From the NCBI GenBank assembly GCA_973895155.1, contig OZ316891.1, forward strand, positions 18,786,001 through 18,850,000: a stretch of 64,000 nt of DNA. Reading direction: 5' to 3'. This stretch comes from Marsupella aquatica. Taxonomy: Eukaryota; Marchantiophyta. How positions within the stretch are numbered: position 1 is the first letter of the stretch; every line of letters begins with the position of its first letter. The notes under the pieces were generated by a model. It saw only the letters and a program-made list of their open reading frames with translations, was not told the origin of the DNA and did not search any database. Positions 57,200-64,000 of the stretch are shown here, one piece after another. Made by a program: the position numbers and the translations under genes.

Positions 57200-58280
57200 G
57201 GGTGTGAAAAAATTAAATCAGGTATAAGTTTCTCACAAATTAAACTAAGCCTAGAATCTATTGGAGCAAAAAGGAAAACTATGTGCAAACAAAGGAGTCC
57301 ATTGGGCAATGCCCAGAAAAGATCAACGGGGGACAAAGATAAGTACAGCTGGAAGGGGGGCTGAATAGAAGAGTGGGAGATTGAATCACAGCTACATCAA
57401 TTTCCCCCTGCCTTCCAGAAAGAAAACAAATTGGCTGCTACCCCCCACAATGAATGAAATCAACCCACCTCCAAAAACAGGCACTGGACTGAATGTGGGA
57501 GGGGTGGGGTGCACAGGCATTCACATTCCCCCCTGAATTCACCCCCACCCTCAAAGTAAATAAAACCCCCAAAAAAACCTACTTTTCCTCCAACACATTA
57601 GAAAAGCGAGGAGAAACAAAGTTAAAAAATAAAATCAAAAGCACTAACCATGAGTTGGGCCTAGTAAAGGTGCCACTAGTTGTGGACCGTCTGTGCACAG
57701 GGGTCAGCATTCTCCCCAAGCTCACACACTCACTGATCTAGTTGCCAAGTAGACTCATTGGCTCCAGTAATGTCCGAATGCCCGACACCCTCACTTATGC
57801 TTGACAAGAATGTCTTCCCCTCAACATCAGTAAATATGCACAATACTTTGCTACCCATGTTATTGGGCTGATCATACCAAAGTACTTCTATGTACCTTCT
57901 AGCACGGGAATTTGTGTACCGTTTACCTTCTAGCACGGGAATAAGCTAGTACCTCTACCCTCCCTTTACACTACTCCAACAATACTAAAAAGACACAAGC
58001 ATGTGAAGGCTAGATAACAATGCCATTATGCCAAAAAACAATAGCACAGATAACAAATAATGCAAAACACAATCGCATGTGAAACGCTAGATTCTGTTTA
58101 AAGTTTATAAACAGACCATTAGTAAACTGTTTGCTGGAATCTATATTATGAGATGCGTCCACAGTGAGTAGAATATAAAACAATTAAACGCCAGTAACTT
58201 CTCAACAACAGGTTTTTTGTCGGAACAGCTGAAAATCTTGGAAAGGCTGGGTTTTCCAATTTCAGTTTGTTTTCAATACT
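57200..58280. other. Intergenic, nothing recognised
   Basis: A/C-rich DNA with short frames only. Confidence 0.3.
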
Positions 58281-58284
58281 TTAT

Positions 58285-59645
58285 AGTACAATATTGTCGC
58301 CGGACCCACCAAATCTACAGCTCAACTACACTCTTTACAGTATTTAGTCTCACACACTCTAATTATTGTGAGTTTATATTTGAGATAAGTGACGAAAATT
58401 AGTGTGTGTGACACTAATATAGTATGACACTAATTGTGATCACAAGTCAAATAGTGTCACATACACTTAAAGTTAAAAACAAAGAACTGACAATAGTTAA
58501 AAGTTGCATATAAAAAATTAAAAAATGCGCACAATATTTGGTTATAGTTTACAAACTTAACTACTCAAACATTGAGAAAACTTCAGAAACAGAAACTTAT
58601 AACTCCTTCCATACACTACTCAAATACGGGCTCAAATATTAAGCAAACTTCATAAATTTATAACTCCTCCTCACATTTGCAGTTTTGGGGTACTCTTGAA
58701 GCACATTGAGCAAACAATATCTATATATTTGATTCACTTCAATCACTCTATGTCACATGTTGTCTCACATAAGCTACAAACTAACATTTTTTTCAATCTC
58801 CTACAATCTGTCCCCTGTGTCTCATCCTTGCAAGATGACGTACAGCCCCAAGAGGAGAGGGTTGAGCTGACTCTTCACCTGATTCACCAATATCAGGAGC
58901 CACTTCAACAGTAGCATCAATGTCAAGGCCAACTCGACTACGTTGAAAATTCACTTGGTACTTTGCTATGATATTCTGAAGCTCAAGTGTAAGTTGATTT
59001 TCAGACTATAAACCATTGACAATTAGAGACAAACCGGTGTTTATCATTGAATTTTGTGCATAAGACATGTGATGTCTGTGAATAGAATTGTTCATCTTAG
59101 CTACAGAGTCCCTTGCCAATGTCAAAAATCAATGTTTGCCCTCATGTTTGCCTGGATTTATCAATTTCCCAGATGTGTCCTGTGTCCCAGTCCCCACATT
59201 TTTTGGGTCTTCATTTATCAATTTTTGAAATCCCGAGGATAAGCCAAACGAGATGCAGATTAATTATTATTGACATTTTGACATAGTCTTGATTCTCTTT
59301 CCCTTGTGCTAGCAAATCCAATCCATTCCCACCATGTTATAAATTTATCAACCTCCTTTCACAAAGACCGACAAGGTAAAACACAAAAGAACTTTCTAAG
59401 AACATACACACAAAGAGATGTTGTTGGTAGTTTGGATTAAGTTTGGAGTGAGAGCAGTTTAGGGTAATAACATTGTCACCTCTAATTATCAATATTTTTC
59501 AATGTATTAATTTATTTTCCAAAATTAAGGGTGACGGTAAATAGTGTCACTTGGCTGAAAATCAAGAGCTACCCCAAATTAGTGTGTGTGACACTAATTG
59601 TTTCGTGACACTACATACTGTAAAGAATGTAATTTCAGGTGCCCA
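58285..59645. mobile_element. Possible TIR DNA-transposon remnant
   Basis: Near 58328-58376 (CTCTTTACAGTATTTAGTCTC ACACACTCTAATT) and 59578-59635 (AATTAGTGTGTGTGACACTA ... ACTACATACTGTAAAGAATG) are inverted. Further subterminal copies of TTAGTGTGTGTGACACTAAT lie at 58399-58418. On the minus strand, 58820-59000 reads as a short coding-like stretch (LTLELQNIIAKYQVNFQRSR...) of unknown family. Ends and target duplication are not defined. Confidence 0.4.
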
Positions 59646-59691
59646 CTTGTTTCAATAGTCTTAAATAGTTTAAATAGTAAGTTTAAGGAGG

Positions 59692-59892
59692 ATGTCCTAC
59701 AGTAAAACAGTAGACTTTGGCTCTGCTGCTGATCACTTGAAGCGCAACTTGACGATGATTGGTGACCTATTGAGCTCGGTGAGAAAACCTTTCAAGAAAT
59801 TCTATCGAAGTGGATGCAGAAGTAGCATAGATCCGTCTCTCATAGACACAGCGTCGGCTGAGCAGTCAGTGATACTTAAATGGAGCGCATAA
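59692..59892 (+). CDS. Small hypothetical protein (66 aa)
   Basis: A complete ATG-to-stop frame beginning MSYSKTVDFGSAADHLKRNL, basic in the middle (RKPFKKFYRSGCR). I do not recognise the family, see no splice sites that would extend it convincingly, and no strong promoter motif. It could be a genuine small protein, the first exon of a gene, or chance. Confidence 0.25.
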   Translation: MSYSKTVDFGSAADHLKRNLTMIGDLLSSVRKPFKKFYRSGCRSSIDPSLIDTASAEQSVILKWSA

Positions 59893-60105
59893 AATGCCGC
59901 CTCGGATGTAACTTTTCAATCAATTGCAATTGAATGCAATTGCATCATCGATTCATTTTGGTTCGTTGTTCTTGTTCAATTTTGCTGCATTTTGTACTTG
60001 AGCCGTTCAACGCTTGATGCATGTTCAGTAGGAAATGTTGCTCAATGCAGTTAGAGGGTAAATAGTGGGCGTCCTTCACAAGCCAGTCAATCGCCAGTCC
60101 AGCAG

Positions 60106-60252
60106 ATGAAGTCGAGGCTCATGAATTATAAGGCATGGCATGATCCAACCGACAATGAGGACCATGGGGGAGGAGGTCGTTTTTCTCAGGCAAGACGTCT
60201 CTCTGGCTCTCTAGCAAGGGCCCTTCGCTTTATTCGGAGTTTAGTATTTTGA
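60106..60252 (+). CDS. Possible micropeptide (48 aa), unrecognised
   Basis: A frame starting MKSRLMNYKAWHDPTDNEDH and ending in a basic amphipathic-looking stretch (RRLSGSLARALRFIRSLVF). It lies 214 bp downstream of the 66-aa frame on the same strand. No known family is recognised; the basic C-terminal helix is suggestive of small signalling or membrane-associated peptides but this is speculation. Confidence 0.18.
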   Translation: MKSRLMNYKAWHDPTDNEDHGGGGRFSQARRLSGSLARALRFIRSLVF

Positions 60253-60861
60253 GCCCTGTGCCGCCTGCCTGGTTCCCAGGAAGTTGCGAAGTCGACCCAG
60301 GCGCCAGACAACCAGTGGCAACTGTTACCCTTGCCTTTAATAGGTCTTTCTTTCAAACGACCTGTGTTCTCCGTGGCTCTCGTCAGAAAGAATCAGAAGT
60401 CGCCTCACAAATTGAATTCTTGTGATGATCATCTCTAGACATACAACACAGTGTAGAAGTCTAGCTTACTGTGGTGTACAAGGTGCACTGGCGCAATGAG
60501 CAGGCCACTGAGAGTCGAGGGGGCAAATCAAACTATATGGCCTCCTCGCCTGAGTGGTGACGTAATCATATGGAAGGAAGAGTACCAGAAACGAACGCGA
60601 ACAAGCAAGGTAGCAAATTCATGACAATGAGCTCGGCATTGTCTCCTATTGCAAAGCAACAGAAAGTTCGAAACTAAGTGAAAAGGCTTGTCAAGTGAAA
60701 AAGCTGTGACATAGATTGATATGTAGGGAACGGGTCTTTCTATGTATATAGTAAGGAACCAAAAGTAGTCATGAGGATTGTGTGATGAGCTGAAGGGGAA
60801 CGTGAACACGCCAGAGGGTGGGTGAGGTTAGGAGACCTTCAATGGCAGCCATGTATGGCCC

Positions 60862-61282
60862 GAGGGATATGCTCAATAGACCCCCTCCAGCAGAAACTTT
60901 ACTTGATCAGCCCCCTCATTATGGCCCGTACCCTTTTCCCCATGTAAGGCCCTTTTCCCCGTGTAAGGCCATACTGCACAGTTTTCAGCCTTATTCTATG
61001 ACTTTTCAGAGTCCCCATTCAACAATGCAATAATCGGGCAAAAATCACAGCGACTGTGCTAAGGTCGATTAGCAACGGGACCTCGTAATTAGAAGTCAAA
61101 ATCGGGCATTTGCACATCCACGCCGCCACGATCAACATTAGGGTTATGTTATGCTAATGCGAATACATTGACATGAATGTATTCTATTTGTAAACTGATC
61201 TCCGCATTTTTTAATATCCTCCCATCCCGACTTTTGTCCATGCTCGATAACAACTACACTCAACATTCCACGAGGCGCACGA
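60862..61282 (+). repeat. Left terminal inverted repeat of MULE-like element
   Basis: Begins GAGGGATATGCTCAATAGAC and runs to the GAGGCGCACGAC near 61282. It is mirrored by the right arm with small differences. The 9-bp GTATGGCCC directly precedes it at 60853-60861. Confidence 0.88.
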
Positions 61283-61553
61283 CGTGGACACCCTTCCCGT
61301 GTGGTACTAAGCCATTTTTGTGGTAGCTTCAGTGGTCTTCAGATGCAATCTAGCTTGAGGTAGCTTCAGATACAATGTAGCTTCATTGGAAGGCAAGGAG
61401 GCCCATGATACATCTAGACTGCAAGGTCACAACTCGACTTGCAACTTGTACTGGAAACATTTATTAATAAAAAGCAAGTTGCATTCATTATGTTCTGATG
61501 TATAAAAGTTATTCATTCTGCTGTCCGAGACTACCTTCAGTTTGCACCTTCAG

Positions 61554-61781
61554 TTTTGGAAGACATCGTCCACATTGTCTTCACACCACACTTAGCAATT
61601 TTTCCAACGACAGGATATTCTGCTTCAAGAAGCCATTTGAGCAGGGGTAAATGGCCGATGTTGTGGGTTTTGGAAGACATCGTCCACATTGTCTTCGCAC
61701 CACACTTAGCAATTTTTCCAACGACAGGATATTCTGCTTCGAGAAGCAATTTGAGCGGGGGTAAATGGCCAACACTAGTGG
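61554..61781 (-). repeat. Two 114-bp tandem repeats inside the MULE-like element
   Basis: Copies at 61554-61667 and 61668-61781 are nearly identical (TTTTGGAAGACATCGTCCAC, ACACTTAGCAATTTTTCCAA, GGATATTCTGCTTC). On the minus strand both stay in one open frame of 38 residues per repeat, with GHLPLLKWLLEAEYPVVGKI and GHLPPLKLLLEAEYPVVGKI. The GHLPLLKWLLEA pattern resembles the helix pair of ankyrin repeats (GHLEVVKWLLE-like), hinting at a captured gene fragment. Similarity is short, so this is weak. Confidence 0.7.
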
Positions 61782-61854
61782 TTTCACACAAGATGCACAT
61801 GAGAACTGCAAAACAGTTTCAAAATATGTATAACATCTCTTAAACCCTAAACTA

Positions 61855-62306
61855 TCGTGCGCCTCATGGAAAGTTGAGTGTAGTTGTCATCGAGCATGGA
61901 CACAAGCCGGGATGAGAGTATATTAAAAAATGCGGGAATCAGTTTACAAATAGAATACACTCATGTCAATGTATTCGCATTAGCATAACATAACCCTAAT
62001 GTTGATCGTGGCGGCATGGATGTTCAAATGCCCAATTTTGACTTCTAATTACGAGGTCCCGTTGCTAATCGACCTTAGCACGGTCGCTGTGATTTTTGCC
62101 TGATTACTGCGTTGTTGGATGGGGATTGTGAAAAGTCATAGAATAAGGCTGAAAACTGTGCAGTATGGCCTTACACGGGGAAAAGGGCCTTACACGGGGG
62201 AAAAGGGTACGGGCCATAATGAGGGGGCTGATTGGGGCAAAAAAGTTTGGAGGGGGCTGATCAAGTAAAGTTTCTCCTGGAGGGGGTCTATTGAGCATAT
62301 CCCTCC
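61855..62306 (-). repeat. Right terminal inverted repeat of MULE-like element
   Basis: Reverse complement of the left arm, ending GCATATCCCTCC at 62306, with about 30 extra bases near 62235-62265 that duplicate the CAGCCCCCTC word. GTATGGCCC follows at 62307-62315. Confidence 0.88.
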
Positions 62307-62315
62307 GTATGGCCC

Positions 62316-64000
62316 TAAGGACTAGGGTGGTACTTTTCTCGTCCGCGATTGGCAACAAGGTAATTGATATGTCCAGTACTCCAGTGTCCACATTTCGCTA
62401 ACTACTTTTGGTTTAATAAGTGGAATATTTCATGGCAACCTACATTAGAATGTCCTCAAGACCTGGACTCAGGCTGCTCGAGCATGGGATAGACGTCCCG
62501 TATCCCCTTTATTCCGTTTTTTGTTGTTAGCTGCTGGAGGTAACCGGGGGAGGTAGCTGAATCCGGAGAATTTTCCTTCTTCGAGACAACATATAATGTT
62601 ATATCCTAAATTTCGTAAATAATTTCATATCCACGCACATGAGAACCCAAGGGTAAGGTTTATCCGTTTTGCAATCATTTTTAGAGCCATTTAAAAAATA
62701 TTGATGGGCAATCTAGGAAAATTAAGTGTTATAGGCAAGTAAACACCTTGGAATATTTGTCAAATCTAGTTTATATAAAGGGTCTTGCCATGTTTCATCT
62801 TTCTATTGGTCCACATGTGACCATGATTTGTGTACTTGCCGCAAGTGACCTAGTAAAAGCCTAGTAATGTGTGAAATCACACCTGCTCATATAAAATCCT
62901 CATTCCCTCACTACTCTTCACTCCTCCTGCTGAAGAGTCTCACACCATAAAAGTGGAACACTTGCCAAATAAAAGGTTATACACTCACCACCTTTTGCGG
63001 AGCTCGAGCTCATTCCTAAAACTCTGAACTTTATAATGAGAGCTACTTGTAACCCATTGCTCTTTATAGGTGCATTGTGTGGCTTAAAGAGAATTAAAAG
63101 AGAATTACTCAAAATAGCATCTAAGATGAACTCCACCAATCCTCAATAGGTCAGAAACCCACCATGGAACGTGACTATGACAAATCCTGGTCATCATTCT
63201 GATGCCCACAGCCCCCTCTATTTATGCTCAAATGAATCATGGAACGCTACAGTAGATTTCTTTTGAGCTTTCTCCTTGGACATTCCCCATTTATTGGGGT
63301 TTGTTTCCTTTTTTATTCACTTTTCCACGGTATTGGGTATTTTATCTTATATTTTTTTTTATCCCTATATTTTTTTTTGGTTTTTTGTTTGTTTGGTAGT
63401 CTATCCCTATATTGGGTATCGTGTCTTTGGGATCACGTCTCCGGTTTATCTATTCTTGGGAATGTGATACATGTTTTGAGATGCACGAGACTACCAGATG
63501 AGAAAAGAGATACAGTGAACACTGGTCCCATGTGGACCAGTGGATACATTTGTGTTGACTGGACAACTAATCCATGTCCATGTAATCGAATCGTAATATC
63601 AACGATCATTTAGACTGAAAAATTGGCACGTGACTTTGTCCCGTTCCTTGAAAAAGCTGCTTTTACCGCTCAGCCCACAAGCACGTGTTTGAGCAGGCTC
63701 CAGGCATATCCAGGCATTATAGGCACCCTATCTCCTCAAAACCGGGCTCCAAAACTGAAACTAAAGCCGTCCTGTTAGGGGCATTATGGCCCACAATGGC
63801 CTGTTACCAAGGGGTTCCTATGTAATTAGTGTATATTAGATTTGCTACCGATTTCTTGTTGCTGTTCTTGTAAGAAAGCACTCTGTGTCCTATACTGCAG
63901 CATTTAGGGAAGGGCAGATCTTTACAGTGGCTTTACCCAAATTCTGCTCTCCTACACCCCTCTCTTAAAAGAAGCAAATGCATTGATTTAGAGCACCAAC
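62316..64000. other. Terminal intergenic region, nothing recognised
   Basis: Short frames, mostly T-rich hydrophobic translations (63239-63613). No domain, repeat or RNA gene that I can support. Confidence 0.35.

Larger units (their letters stand above)
60862..62306. mobile_element. MULE-like non-autonomous element, >400-bp TIRs and 9-bp target duplication
   Basis: Two inverted arms (60862-61282, 61855-62306) enclose 572 bp. GTATGGCCC stands at both outer edges (60853-60861 and 62307-62315), a 9-bp target duplication as made by Mutator-like transposases. Very long TIRs and lack of a transposase fit a non-autonomous MULE. The internal part holds a 114-bp tandem duplication that reads open on the minus strand, so host-sequence capture is possible. 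A read-through transcript would form a hairpin of more than 400 bp. Confidence 0.8.

Noticed and set aside
60818-61033. Proline-rich 71-codon frame, similar to one at 62104-62391 minus
   Set aside because: The similarity exists because both are the two arms of the MULE-like inverted repeat; not paired genes.

Overview
This 64-kb window is nuclear DNA from a land plant. The evidence is spliced genes with GT-AG introns of roughly 0.1-1.5 kb, plant families (ELF9/Tat-SF1-like, TUNICAMYCIN INDUCED 1-like, plant TauE/SafE exporters), a Copia element primed by initiator-tRNA-Met, a Helitron, and abundant inverted-repeat elements. The species cannot be fixed from sequence alone; short introns and modest protein similarity to flowering plants fit a non-seed plant, but this is only an impression.

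Layout. 0.5-1.0 kb: remnant of an EDM2-like PHD-finger coding exon (minus). 2.9-4.3 kb: minisatellites and a probable Helitron end. 4.6-6.4 kb: an intact INTRONLESS TauE/SafE-family gene (minus). 7.0-8.0 kb: long inverted-repeat element. 9.6-9.7 kb: tRNA-derived SINE-like sequence. 11.9-18.0 kb: nearly intact Copia retrotransposon (minus) with 293-bp LTRs and a GAAGG target duplication, inserted in an older dispersed repeat. 18.4-21.5 kb: TIN1-like gene (plus) with promoter motifs typical of ER stress response. 22.7-24.4 kb: non-autonomous Helitron built mostly of a minisatellite. 26.6-32.8 kb: 12-exon ELF9/HTATSF1-like splicing factor (plus). 34.4-37.2 kb: 8-exon METTL18/HPM1-like histidine methyltransferase (minus), convergent with the former. 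38.8-39.2 kb: 3'-end LINE/SINE-like retroposon with a 13-bp target duplication. 39.7-43.6 kb: 7-exon MIR-interacting saposin-like (canopy-type) ER protein (plus). 44.1-44.9 kb: higher-order direct repeats. 46.9-47.7 kb: solo LTR nested in an older, oppositely oriented relative. 50.6-53.9 kb: a 4-exon TauE/SafE paralogue (minus). 55.0-56.4 kb: large inverted repeat. 58.3-59.6 kb: possible DNA-transposon remnant. 60.9-62.3 kb: MULE-like element with >400-bp TIRs and a 9-bp target duplication. The last 1.7 kb holds nothing recognisable.

Functionally the host genes are not an operon-like unit. Two (TIN1-like and saposin-like) are secretory-pathway proteins, two are RNA/translation-related (Tat-SF1-like, RPL3-type histidine methyltransferase), and two are paralogous membrane exporters, one of which looks like a retrocopy. 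Exon coordinates given are my own readings of splice sites; in each gene phases join without frame breaks.
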